Origin: Empedobacter sp036647415
GTDB taxonomy: Bacteria > Bacteroidota > Bacteroidia > Flavobacteriales > Weeksellaceae
Direction: 5' to 3'
Length of the DNA stretch: 64,000 nt
Assembly: GCF_036647415.1 (NCBI RefSeq)
Contig: NZ_JAVXKG010000002.1
Coordinates: 62,001 to 126,000 of the forward strand
The notes under the pieces are model-generated. The model was not told the DNA's origin. It saw only the letters and a list, made by a program, of their open reading frames with translations, and ran no database searches. Positions 52,713 to 62,210 of the stretch are shown one piece after another. The position numbers and the translations under genes are program-made. Position 1 is the first letter of the stretch; each line of letters starts with the position of its first letter.

Positions 52713-52721
52713 ACAAAACTC
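52713..52721 (-). promoter_or_regulatory. shared SusC upstream block, copy 1
   Basis: On the minus strand this reads GAGTTTTGT after an A tract, 26 nt before the SusC ATG. The same bases are at the same distance in front of the other SusC gene. GAGTTTTG differs from the -7 consensus TAnnTTTG only at the first base, so it may be the promoter. Confidence 0.5.
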
Positions 52722-52932
52722 TAACTTTTTTTTAACAAAACCAAAAAACGTTATATTTTTTTTTGTTTTATTATACATTAAAACAAACCATTAAGATATT
52801 ATTGATTCAATTAAAAATAAACAACACTATTACTAAATCAAGCCAATTTTAATGTTTTTAAAAAGAATATAATTATTCAATAAAATACTTTTATCTATTA
52901 TTGAATAAAGATAAATTAACATTATAAAATAA

Positions 52933-52962
52933 TAAAGCTCCTCATAAACATGAGGAGCTTTA
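52933..52962 (-). terminator. terminator of the second SusCD operon
   Basis: TAAAGCTCCTCAT (52933-52945), loop AAAC, ATGAGGAGCTTTA (52950-52962) form a perfect 13-bp stem with a T-rich tail on the minus strand, 25 nt after the SusD stop codon. Confidence 0.88.
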
Positions 52963-52986
52963 TACTCTTTAACTATAAGACTAGGG

Positions 52987-54486
52987 CTAATATCCTGGTG
53001 TTTGTGTCATATTCTTGTTAAGATTTAACACTGTTTGTGGAATTGGTAATTGCCATTTGTGATCTCTCGCTTTTAAAGTTTGAGATGACGATGCAGAACC
53101 TGTTCCGTTTGCTAAATAACCGTTACCACTACGTTGAATACCGCTTGTGTAAACAGAAGAAATTCCGTTAACTCCTTGTAAACGTTTTAGTGTAAACCAA
53201 CGATCTCCGTTTTCGAAAGCTAATTCTTTACGACGCTCTAATTGAATTGCATCAAAAATAGCTGCTCCTGTTTCTCCTCCAGCATAAGTAGAATAACGTA
53301 CATCGCGTAATTTATTTAATGTAGTTAATGCACTTCCTGTGTCGCCAGATAAATATTGAGCTTCTGCTAAATTAAGTATTGCTTCTTCTACACGTAAATA
53401 ACGACCATTGTTTAATCCTAATTTTACAGCACCTGTAATATATTTATTAACAGCAATTACTTCTTGATTATCATGATTAACTGGATTAAAAATTTTGAAA
53501 TATGCATTGATACGCTCAGATTCTGTAGTTTGATTATATAAAGCATAAAAATCTTTATCTACAGCATATTCAATCACAATGTTACTATTTGTAGCACCTT
53601 GGCTAAAATTTGTTCCGATTGTAATATCACTTGAATTAATGAATGGAATCTCGAACAATACACCTTGACTATTTTTAGAAGTCCATAGACCTGCTAATTC
53701 AAATTGTTCTGCTGGATCAACTACATCTACAGCAGGTTTAGAAAATTCAATAGATTTTGCATAATCTCCTTTGTATAAATATACTTTACCTAGTAAAGCT
53801 TGCGCTGCATATTTATTCATAATATGTTTGGGACGATTAATAGTTATATCTGAATCTAAGTAAGGGATTGCTGCTTCTAAATCAGTAATAATTTTGGCAT
53901 AAGATTCTCCAATTGTTGCATCACGTTTTGGTAAAGCTTCAACATCGTACTTATCTATATAAGCAATACCTACTGTAGTTGCAGCATCTGCAGCTTGAGT
54001 TGGAATTTGCGCATACGTACGTGCTACTTCAAAATGCGCTAATGCACGAACTGCTTTTGCTTGTGCAATTACATTATTTTTAAAATCTCCATCAACCAAA
54101 TTATCAATATTAGCTAAAATGATATTTGCTCTAGAAATAATATTGTATGATGTAGAATAAATATCTGTTGGTACTGCATTAGAGTTATACGTCCATGTAT
54201 GTGCTCTTTGACCAGATTTACGTCCATTAGGATCTAAAATCAAGTTATCAGCCATAATATCTCCTACTGAAATAATATCACTTGCACTGCTTAAACCTGC
54301 ATAATATCCTGCTTGTGCAAATCCTTTGTAAACACCGTTTAATGCATTTGTAAAATCAGATTCTGTTTTATAGTAATCTGCAACTTCAATAGCATCGTAT
54401 GGTTTTTGGTTGATATCATCATCACTACAAGATGTAAAGCTTAATGCACATGCTAATAATGATAATACTAATATATTTTTTTTCAT
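52987..54486 (-). CDS. SusD/RagB family lipoprotein, second pair
   Basis: The 499-residue protein has a lipoprotein signal (VLSLLACALSFTSCSDDD) with the acidic export motif after the Cys. The SusD-like body has NNVIAQAKAVRALAHFEVAR, SYAKIITDLEAAIPYL, NKYAAQALLGKVYLYKGDYA, RVEEAILNLAEAQYLSG and ENGDRWFTLKRL. It ends in NMTQTPGY. It is 11 nt downstream of its SusC, the same spacing as in the first pair. Confidence 0.96.
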   Translation of the reverse strand: MKKNILVLSLLACALSFTSCSDDDINQKPYDAIEVADYYKTESDFTNALNGVYKGFAQAGYYAGLSSASDIISVGDIMADNLILDPNGRKSGQRAHTWTYNSNAVPTDIYSTSYNIISRANIILANIDNLVDGDFKNNVIAQAKAVRALAHFEVARTYAQIPTQAADAATTVGIAYIDKYDVEALPKRDATIGESYAKIITDLEAAIPYLDSDITINRPKHIMNKYAAQALLGKVYLYKGDYAKSIEFSKPAVDVVDPAEQFELAGLWTSKNSQGVLFEIPFINSSDITIGTNFSQGATNSNIVIEYAVDKDFYALYNQTTESERINAYFKIFNPVNHDNQEVIAVNKYITGAVKLGLNNGRYLRVEEAILNLAEAQYLSGDTGSALTTLNKLRDVRYSTYAGGETGAAIFDAIQLERRKELAFENGDRWFTLKRLQGVNGISSVYTSGIQRSGNGYLANGTGSASSSQTLKARDHKWQLPIPQTVLNLNKNMTQTPGY

Positions 54487-54497
54487 TTTTTTAATTT

Positions 54498-57400
54498 TTA
54501 GAATGATACATTAAATCCTATTGAATAAGAACGAACTAACGGATAAGAGAACGCTGTAAATGAGTTAGACACATATCCTTTAGATTCTGTCGTACTACTT
54601 TCACTTGTTCCTGTACCAGCGATTGGATTACCGTGGTAATTTGTCCATAATGCTAAGTTTTGTATTTGGGCAAACATTCTTAAGTTTTTGATAACCGTTC
54701 CTTTTACCAAATTAGTAAAGTTGTATCCTACTGATAAACTACGGAAAGCGATATAATCTGAACTCTCTAAGTATTTAGTCGAATATTCTGGACCTGTTAA
54801 GTTTGGTGCAGAAAATTGTGCATTATCTCCACTTGCTTTCCAGTAATTACCAGCTTCTACAACCTTATTATCTAAAGATGTTGGATCTGTTAAGTAAGCA
54901 TACGTATTGTTGTACATATAACCTCCTGAAGAATATGTAAAGTCTGCACTAATATCAAATCCGTAGATTTTAGTATTTAATCCAAATCCTCCCATCAACG
55001 TTGGTAATGGTGTTTTGTTTGTTGCTACTGCATCACCACCATTATAAGTATCTGTTACATCTCCATTTTTGTCTAAATACAAATCTTTACCTGTGCTTGC
55101 ATCTACACCAGCATAACGAACTAAGTAAAATTGGTAAGGTTTACCACCTGCAACATGTATCATACTTTCGTAAGAACTTGAAACAAGTAAATCACTTTGA
55201 TTATCTGCCAATTTATTTACTTTATAACCTAAACTTGTTACATTACCATAAACAGATAACTCAAAGTTTTTAGAACGAATTACATCATAATTTAATTCTA
55301 ACTCAACTCCTTGTGTTCTTATTTCTCCTGCATTAATAGTTGTTTCGTAACCTCCTGCTTCTGTAGATAATTGTTTATTAAATAAGAAATCAGACCTAAG
55401 ATCACGGAAATATGCAGCAGAACCTGTTAAACGATTACCGAAGAAACCAAAATCAAGACCTAAGTTTAATTTTTTGTTTGTTTCCCAAGTTGCATTAATA
55501 TCAGCTAAATTACTTGTAGGAAAACTTGATGGATTACCATTGTAAGTTCCTAAAATATTCATCAAATTTAGATTCGCATAACGAGCCAAACCAGAATCAT
55601 CACCTACTTCTCCGTAAGATGCTTTAAGTGTTAAATTACTAACTGCTTTAGAATCTCTTAAAAATCCTTCTTTTGCGATATTCCAACCCAAAGAAACTCC
55701 CCAAAAATTACCATATTTATTATTAACACCTCCTAATGAAGTACCATCGCGACGAATATAAGCGTCAACAAAATATTTATTTGCAAAATCATAAGATGCA
55801 GCTCCTAAATAACCAAATTTCGTTACTCGCCATCTTGATGTATTAGAATCTTGATCTATAATTGTAGCTAAACCTTGTGTTTGTAAATAATCGTTAGGAA
55901 AACCTTGTCCGTATAAAGCCAAAGAATATAAACTTTGATTGATATATTCTGATGCTGCTGTTACACGTAAATGGTGTTTACCAAAACTGTTTTCGTAAGA
56001 AACCTCATTTCTCCAGTTGTAGTCAAAACGATCTGAACTTTTATCTGTTTTAGAACCTCCTTCTCCTAACAATTGAGATAATACAGCAGATGGTTTCAAG
56101 AAGTTTTCGTATTGTGTACGGTTATAAGTTGCACCTAAAGTTGTACGAGCTGATACATTTTTCCATAAATCAGCTTCTACAAAACCTGTTCCATAAATAC
56201 GTAAATATCTTGTTTGTGCATCCGTTTTCTCCATTTCGTCTGCAACAGGATATCCCATGTAGTTTGCATTAGAATTGTAAATTGGATTTCCTTGTGCATC
56301 TAACACATTATTTCCGTTAGAATCTTTTTCGTAAAAAGTTTCGTATGGACGATTTAATAATGTATTGTAAAATGGTGATTGTGCATTAACACGGTCACGA
56401 GGCGCATCTAACGTTGCGTAAGACCCGTTAATATTAACACCATATCTTAACCAGTCTTTTACTTTGTTTGTAATGTTTAAACTTGCCGTAATTCTCTCTA
56501 AACCTTCGTAGAATTTTACAGCTCCTTCATTTTTATCGTATCCGATAGAAAAATTACTTGCAGACTCCCCATCATTCTTTGCAATAGATACAAAATGTGA
56601 AGTTGTAAGACCATTTTTATATAAATCGTCAGACCATTTGTGATTATTCTTAGATAATCTTGCAATTTCTTCTGACGTACGCGCTTGTCCTAGCTCTAAT
56701 AACTTACCATTATCACCTGTAATCGTACTTAATCCGTTTTGGTAGTTTAATAATTGATTTGCATTCATCAAATTGATGTTTGGCAAATCAACCATTTGAT
56801 TAACCCCGATTCGAGATGAATAAGAAACTGTTGCTTCACCTTTCTTCGCAGATTTTGTTTTCATGATGATAACACCATTCGCTCCACGAGAACCAAAGAT
56901 TGCTAATTGAGAAGCATCTTTCAATACTTTTACTTCCTCAATATCAGCTGGATTAATTGCAATTACATCTGCAGCCGACATATATGTACCATCTACAACA
57001 TATAATGGAGATTTTACACCACCGTTTAATCCAATTGCTCCACGAATAGATACATTAGCTGTTGCACCTGGCGCTCCACTCATTGCTTGAGATGATAAAC
57101 CTGCTACTTTACCACCAATCATTTGATCGATAGATACAGAAGGATTCATCGCTTCTAGATCTTTTGCTTTTATCGTTGTTACACCCGATTTAGATGGAGC
57201 GTTGAAAATACTTTTCACAATTACTTCACTTAAATCTACTGTAGAACTTTCTTTCGCTGTATATTTTAATGCACCTAAAGTATTACTTGTTACATTAAAC
57301 TCTTTGCCATTAACTACTAAAATATCACCAATTTTAGCATCAATATCAAATTTACCATCCGCGTCTGTATAAACAACTTTGTTCGTACCTTTTACAGTAA

Positions 57401-57521
57401 CCTCAACATCAGCTTCTGGGAAATTATCTGCATCATTTACAACACCCGTTACTTGAGCAAATGCTAATGTTCCTAAACCTAGGAAAGCAAATAAACTCAA
57501 AGATGTGATTCTTCTCCTCAT
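54498..57521 (-). CDS. SusC/RagA TonB-dependent transporter, second pair
   Basis: The 1007-residue transporter has signal peptide MRRRITSLSLFAFLGLGTLA, a CarboxypepD-like domain (about 24-90), DLSEVIVKSIF, the plug signature VSIRGAIGLNGGVKSPLYVV with SQLAIFGSRGANGVIIMKTKS, and a barrel ending FSYPLVRSYSIGFNVSF. It is paralogous to the first SusC. The two agree closely over the first 90 residues but diverge in plug and barrel, which suggests different substrates. Neither gene has an adjacent sigma/anti-sigma or glycoside hydrolase gene. Confidence 0.97.
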   Translation of the reverse strand: MRRRITSLSLFAFLGLGTLAFAQVTGVVNDADNFPEADVEVTVKGTNKVVYTDADGKFDIDAKIGDILVVNGKEFNVTSNTLGALKYTAKESSTVDLSEVIVKSIFNAPSKSGVTTIKAKDLEAMNPSVSIDQMIGGKVAGLSSQAMSGAPGATANVSIRGAIGLNGGVKSPLYVVDGTYMSAADVIAINPADIEEVKVLKDASQLAIFGSRGANGVIIMKTKSAKKGEATVSYSSRIGVNQMVDLPNINLMNANQLLNYQNGLSTITGDNGKLLELGQARTSEEIARLSKNNHKWSDDLYKNGLTTSHFVSIAKNDGESASNFSIGYDKNEGAVKFYEGLERITASLNITNKVKDWLRYGVNINGSYATLDAPRDRVNAQSPFYNTLLNRPYETFYEKDSNGNNVLDAQGNPIYNSNANYMGYPVADEMEKTDAQTRYLRIYGTGFVEADLWKNVSARTTLGATYNRTQYENFLKPSAVLSQLLGEGGSKTDKSSDRFDYNWRNEVSYENSFGKHHLRVTAASEYINQSLYSLALYGQGFPNDYLQTQGLATIIDQDSNTSRWRVTKFGYLGAASYDFANKYFVDAYIRRDGTSLGGVNNKYGNFWGVSLGWNIAKEGFLRDSKAVSNLTLKASYGEVGDDSGLARYANLNLMNILGTYNGNPSSFPTSNLADINATWETNKKLNLGLDFGFFGNRLTGSAAYFRDLRSDFLFNKQLSTEAGGYETTINAGEIRTQGVELELNYDVIRSKNFELSVYGNVTSLGYKVNKLADNQSDLLVSSSYESMIHVAGGKPYQFYLVRYAGVDASTGKDLYLDKNGDVTDTYNGGDAVATNKTPLPTLMGGFGLNTKIYGFDISADFTYSSGGYMYNNTYAYLTDPTSLDNKVVEAGNYWKASGDNAQFSAPNLTGPEYSTKYLESSDYIAFRSLSVGYNFTNLVKGTVIKNLRMFAQIQNLALWTNYHGNPIAGTGTSESSTTESKGYVSNSFTAFSYPLVRSYSIGFNVSF

Positions 57522-57545
57522 AATCTTATTTTTAAAAATAGGGAA

Positions 57546-57554
57546 ACAAAACTC
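57546..57554 (-). promoter_or_regulatory. shared SusC upstream block, copy 2
   Basis: ACAAAACTC on the plus strand (GAGTTTTGT on the minus) lies 25 nt from the SusC ATG and is followed on the plus strand by a T run, as in copy 1. Confidence 0.5.
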
Positions 57555-57845
57555 ACACTTTTTTTTTAGTGAAAAAAGAAAAATGATATATATTTAATTA
57601 TTTATCAAAATAAGACAATTAAACTTTTTTTTATCGCTTTTTTAAATAAAGCAGTTTATTAAATATCGATAAAGGTATTTTTTAACTTTTATTAATAAAT
57701 AAAAATGCTATTTCATATCAATTATTTTCAAATAACACAAACACAATATTGGTATAAGTTAAATTTAAAATGATTTTTTATTGAATTTTTATACTAAAAA
57801 TGGTTAAAAATATTGCCTAATTATCAATATCCTTAACATTATAGT

Positions 57846-57877
57846 ACAAAAAAAGGCGAACAATATGCTCGCCTTTT
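57846..57877 (-). terminator. terminator of the TonB receptor-DUF5689 operon
   Basis: AAAAGGCGA (57851-57859) and TCGCCTTTT (57869-57877) form a 9-bp stem; the minus transcript then meets a T run (complement of the A's before 57851). Confidence 0.85.
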
Positions 57878-57908
57878 GTATAAATATAGATTTTAGAATC
57901 TAAAAATA

Positions 57909-59300
57909 TTAATCTATTTTGATATTATCTATGATTAAATCATACGTTGTTCCTGACCCTGCTTTTAGTGCAAACAAATCTCCTGTACTATTTAATGTCA
58001 TTCCTTCAATATTAAGCGTAATCATTCTCCATTCTCCGTTCGTATTTACAGCACCTGAATATTGATTATTTGATTGAGAAGTTAACGTTACATTTTCTGT
58101 TCCAAAAACTCCTAAATTAAAGAAGGTACGTCCACTTGTCGTTTCAACGTTAAATGATAATGATTTTGCTGCAGATCCTTTTACCCACATCGTAATCTTC
58201 TTAGGATTTGCTGGTATTGTAAGAGTACCTGCTTTTACGGTAAATACAAAAGGATTTGTTGTACCTGTTGTACCGTTTAGATGGAAAGAATTTGATCCAT
58301 CTCTACCATTTCCTATTCCTTGTACTCCTAAACCAGTAGTAATTCCAAATGTATTAAGTGAACTTGTAAAATCAGTCCAGTTATTAAAATCTGCCCCTTT
58401 AAACAATAAGTTTGCTGCTTCGGTTGTGTTACCTCCACCAGGATTTGTTCCGCCACCTACATCAAAACGTGATTGATCAAATTTCACATCTTTTGTATCG
58501 CGAATGTAAACTTGCCATATAGATCCGTATTTAGAGACTACAACAGTTATAGAACCACTACCTGTTGGTAATGCTTCATCTTTCCAATCTGCGAAGTTTG
58601 AATTTCTTACAACAACACCCTTTAAAGAACCAGTTTTATCTACTAACTCTCTGCTTTCTATTTTACTTGCTGTTCCGTAAGTTTTATCTATTTCTGGTTG
58701 TAAAAATTGTACATTATTTATTTTTACTAATGTATTGATATTCTCATTTTTCATAGCTTCTGCCAAGCTATTAAACTCTTTCGGTTTTATTTCTTGTACT
58801 GGTTCACATGTTTTGAATATATATTTTTTATATTCTGTAAGAGGAATACGACCAATATCAAAACCAGGATCTACAGAACCTATTTTTATGATTCCTGCTC
58901 TTTCATCTAAACGTGCTTTTAAACCTTTAAGACGAATTTGAATTTTAGATCCTAGTGGATAATCATTGTATAAATTACCCGCATTAATTTCTATCTGAGT
59001 TCCTACTGTTGGATTTGTTGGGTTGTCTTGAATAGAAATTGTTTTGTAAATATTCCCTGTTTCATCACTAGAAATCACGTAAGCTTCTAAAATTAAATCA
59101 TCAAGAATTGCTTTATTGCTATCTACATTTAATTGGTTAGCGTTAACTCTTTGCATTAATTCTGGTAATGTAATATTTGCTACTGGTAAATTACATTCGA
59201 TTGGAGGTGTAGCATAATCATCATCATGTACACACGATTGTGCTACAAAAAGACCTAAGCTTAATGTAACTGCAACTGAAATTTTAGATATTGTATTCAT
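57909..59300 (-). CDS. DUF5689 lipoprotein (OB-fold-like) with C-terminal binding domain
   Basis: The 463-residue protein has a lipoprotein signal (AVTLSLGLFVAQSCVHDDD) and a DUF5689 region over about 40-275. Its segments ILDDLILEAYVISSDETGN, KTISIQDN, LYNDYPLGSKIQIRLKGLKA and FDIGRIPL look like OB-fold strands. After a Gly/Asn linker (GGGTNPGGGNTTEA), the last 165 residues form a jelly-roll-like domain of the kind that binds sugars. It is 26 nt downstream of the TonB receptor and is probably its surface partner. The ligand is not known. Confidence 0.85.
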   Translation of the reverse strand: MNTISKISVAVTLSLGLFVAQSCVHDDDYATPPIECNLPVANITLPELMQRVNANQLNVDSNKAILDDLILEAYVISSDETGNIYKTISIQDNPTNPTVGTQIEINAGNLYNDYPLGSKIQIRLKGLKARLDERAGIIKIGSVDPGFDIGRIPLTEYKKYIFKTCEPVQEIKPKEFNSLAEAMKNENINTLVKINNVQFLQPEIDKTYGTASKIESRELVDKTGSLKGVVVRNSNFADWKDEALPTGSGSITVVVSKYGSIWQVYIRDTKDVKFDQSRFDVGGGTNPGGGNTTEAANLLFKGADFNNWTDFTSSLNTFGITTGLGVQGIGNGRDGSNSFHLNGTTGTTNPFVFTVKAGTLTIPANPKKITMWVKGSAAKSLSFNVETTSGRTFFNLGVFGTENVTLTSQSNNQYSGAVNTNGEWRMITLNIEGMTLNSTGDLFALKAGSGTTYDLIIDNIKID

Positions 59301-59326
59301 TTTAATTGTTGTTCTTAGTTAATAAT

Positions 59327-62131
59327 TTAGAATCTAAAGTAAAGGTTTGCAAAATAAGTTGTTCCCATCCCGTAGAACATTTTAGGCCCAAACATACGTT
59401 GATAGTTTTTATCCCTTGCATTGTTATAATTACCAATACGCATCTGTTCAAAACCTCCTGTTACGTAATCTTTGTTATTTAAAATATTATTTACAGTTCC
59501 TGAAATTCCTGCTGAATATTTACCAATACGAAATGTTTTTCCCATATTAAGATTCAACATAAACTCATCACTAAACTTTTCTTGTTTCAGAACTTGTTTT
59601 AAACCTTCTTCTGTTACACCAGGAATAATTGATCCTTTATCTGTAATAAACCCACCTGTTCTTCGATATGGAGCTATATCAGCATAATTATTCATCAAAT
59701 AATTTCCAGAAACACCTACCCACCAAAATTTAGGATCGCGGTATTCTGCACTTAATGAAAAACCAGATTGTGGTCCTGATGCTACTTTGTAGTCTTTAAC
59801 ATATGCAGTTCCAAAATTTTTAAAAGGAATACCTTGTACACCAAACTCATCAGAATATAAATTATAACTTGGATTGTCTTTGTAAACATATTGACCAATA
59901 GATGCTACAGCTGATACCGTTAATACAGGTAAAACTTGTGCTTCTATCGCTAATTCTGTTCCTAGATATTCTTTACCAACACCTGTTATTACTTCAGACA
60001 CAAACAATCTACTTTCATCATTTGTTCCATCAATATAACCAAAAGATTTCTCTATCTCGTCTTTTGTTCTTGTATAAAAAGCCGTAGCTCTTGCTTTGAT
60101 ACGTGGCGCTCTTAATATATAAGATAAATCACTCGAGAAAATCTTAGCACTTTCTACTCCATCTACAGTTACATCATTCATACGCGCATTTGGAAAAATT
60201 TCATCAGAAGTTGGTGCTTCTGTTTGATACATTACATTTGCTTGTACAAAATTACGTCCATCTAATTTTAATAAGAAGTTAGATTTTACACCAAAGTCTA
60301 AGAAGTCGTACGTTTTACTTTTCCCGTAAGAATTATCTTTATACATTTCGTTTTGGAATTTTCCATCGCGATAAAATTTCGTTAACGCAGCTTTCATTCC
60401 TATTGTAACATCTAAATATTTAGATTTTACTTTAGTTTGTGCATACAAATCAGCATAATCACGATTTATTTCGTAATAATACTCTTGCTTTTCACCTTTT
60501 CTAATTTTATCACGTTCTGACTCATCACGTGTATCTAACATATTATAACGATAATATCGTGAAGTTCCGTTATCTACAAGAGTATTAAAATCATCTGTAT
60601 TCCATACATAATCTGCACCTAATAAATCTTGTATTTCGCGATACAGTTTAGATTTAGTGTTTTGATAAGATGCTGCAATTGTTAAATCAATATTTGGAGC
60701 TAATTCTGTCTGAAAATTAGTATAAGCTGATGCTGTTTTATCCTCATTAACATCTGCTGTTAACCAATAAGCAGCTCTACCTGATGCAATATTTCTATTT
60801 GCTTGATATAAACTGTTCCAATTTAATTGAGAAATTTCTCCATTTTGCCATTGTCCAAGTACTCTATCATGATTTGCTTGTTGAAAAGCTGTTGGTGTTC
60901 CATTGATATTATCTCTATCAAAAAGATAATAACTTGGCATATTACCATAATATGTTGGCGAAGGATTATTTGCATTAAACCAATCTAAACGTGAACCGCT
61001 TTCTTTACCAAATTGATAAGATACAGTTGTTGTTAATTTTGATTTATTATTAATATTCCAATGGTGTGTTAGCATATTTATAGGTTCAAACGTTTTTTTG
61101 ATTCGCTCATTACGTTTTTCACCATCTTGCCATCCCCAATATGAATTGTAATAAATCCCTTTCATATATACTACTTCCTGTGTATTTGGAGATCCAGTTG
61201 TTCTACGAGTTGGCGCTCCAAAACTTGTAAAGTTTAAGGTATGATGCTCGTTAAATTTTTTCTCAATTCCTAGATAGTATGCATAAGCGTCGTAAGAAGT
61301 ACCTTCTATAATACCTTCTTCTGCCCAACGTCTACTTCCAGAAACCATAAATGCCCAACCATTATCCATCAGTCCTGTGTTATATGTTGCCATCACACGA
61401 TTTCTGTAAGATCTGTTTGTACTAGAATAAGCTAAACTAACACCTTTGCGCATTGTAGAAGGACGCGTGTCAAAATTTGTAACACCACCTAAATCTCCAA
61501 AAGCATAACTAGAAGGTTCTATACCATATGTTAATTCGTCTGGTCGACGAGTTACATCATTTAGACCTCCCCAGTTGTTAAAAGTTGCACGTCCGTTGTC
61601 CATTTTGTTCATTCGAACTCCATTGAACATTACATCGTTATATTTATTGTCTAAACCTCTTGGTTTAAACCAATACGAACCTAATTCGTATGCTGATACG
61701 CGAGCAAAAACATCGCGTGAAGATTGTAAAAGTCCTGAATTTGAAGCTGTCGTACTTTCGTCATCTGATAATTCGTCATCAGTCAATGTAATAATACCTA
61801 CTTCTGCTGTATTTGGATTAAAAGTTAATTTTATATCACCTAAATCAAGCACTTTCTGCCCAATTATTGTGATCTCTTTTTCATAAGGATCATATCCCAC
61901 ACCATAAATTTGCAATTTGTATACCCCGTCAGGAATATCTACAAATTGAAAATAACCTATACGATCGGTAATCGCTGCATCGTTTACTACAACTCCGCCC
62001 AAGCGTACAGTGAGGTTATAAACCTCTTCACCTGTTGCAGCATTTTTTGCTACTCCAGTTACCTTCGTCTGCGTTTGTGCCATAGCAACGGTTGCAGCAA
62101 AGAGTGAAATACTTAATAATAATTTATTCAT
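59327..62131 (-). CDS. TonB-dependent receptor with carboxypeptidase-like N-terminal domain
   Basis: The 934-residue receptor has a signal peptide (MNKLLLSISLFAATVAMA), a CarboxypepD-regulatory-like domain (TKVTGVAKNAATGEEVYNLT to about residue 105), then a plug with YWFKPRGLDNKYNDVMFNGV and RRPDELTYGIEPSSYAFGDL, and a large barrel ending MFYGMGTTYFANLYFRF. It is not of SusC type. With the DUF5689 lipoprotein it forms a two-gene operon divergent from the secreted nuclease-like gene. The substrate is unknown. Confidence 0.94.
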   Translation of the reverse strand: MNKLLLSISLFAATVAMAQTQTKVTGVAKNAATGEEVYNLTVRLGGVVVNDAAITDRIGYFQFVDIPDGVYKLQIYGVGYDPYEKEITIIGQKVLDLGDIKLTFNPNTAEVGIITLTDDELSDDESTTASNSGLLQSSRDVFARVSAYELGSYWFKPRGLDNKYNDVMFNGVRMNKMDNGRATFNNWGGLNDVTRRPDELTYGIEPSSYAFGDLGGVTNFDTRPSTMRKGVSLAYSSTNRSYRNRVMATYNTGLMDNGWAFMVSGSRRWAEEGIIEGTSYDAYAYYLGIEKKFNEHHTLNFTSFGAPTRRTTGSPNTQEVVYMKGIYYNSYWGWQDGEKRNERIKKTFEPINMLTHHWNINNKSKLTTTVSYQFGKESGSRLDWFNANNPSPTYYGNMPSYYLFDRDNINGTPTAFQQANHDRVLGQWQNGEISQLNWNSLYQANRNIASGRAAYWLTADVNEDKTASAYTNFQTELAPNIDLTIAASYQNTKSKLYREIQDLLGADYVWNTDDFNTLVDNGTSRYYRYNMLDTRDESERDKIRKGEKQEYYYEINRDYADLYAQTKVKSKYLDVTIGMKAALTKFYRDGKFQNEMYKDNSYGKSKTYDFLDFGVKSNFLLKLDGRNFVQANVMYQTEAPTSDEIFPNARMNDVTVDGVESAKIFSSDLSYILRAPRIKARATAFYTRTKDEIEKSFGYIDGTNDESRLFVSEVITGVGKEYLGTELAIEAQVLPVLTVSAVASIGQYVYKDNPSYNLYSDEFGVQGIPFKNFGTAYVKDYKVASGPQSGFSLSAEYRDPKFWWVGVSGNYLMNNYADIAPYRRTGGFITDKGSIIPGVTEEGLKQVLKQEKFSDEFMLNLNMGKTFRIGKYSAGISGTVNNILNNKDYVTGGFEQMRIGNYNNARDKNYQRMFGPKMFYGMGTTYFANLYFRF

Positions 62132-62210
62132 TCAAAAGAATTTTTATTTATAAATTAGCTATCTTTAAAAATTAGGATAACAAATTTAGTAAATTCATAA
62201 TTAAGAACAT

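Larger units (their letters stand above)
52688..52986. other. intergenic region upstream of the first SusC
   Basis: This 299-nt region holds a block ACAAAACTC followed by a T run at 52713-52732, shared with the second SusC, and the terminator of the second SusD at 52933-52962. The rest is very A+T-rich and no gene is seen. Confidence 0.65.
57522..57908. other. 387-nt intergenic region upstream of the second SusC
   Basis: The region holds the shared SusC block (57546-57554) near the gene and, at its far end, the terminator of the DUF5689 operon (57846-57877). Between them is A+T-rich sequence with no open frame or repeat that I can support. Confidence 0.65.

Noticed and set aside
48081..57521. 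Polysaccharide utilisation locus with two SusCD pairs
   Set aside because: No glycoside hydrolase, lyase, sulfatase or SusR/HTCS/sigma regulator lies nearby, so I call only the transporter pairs and assign no polysaccharide.
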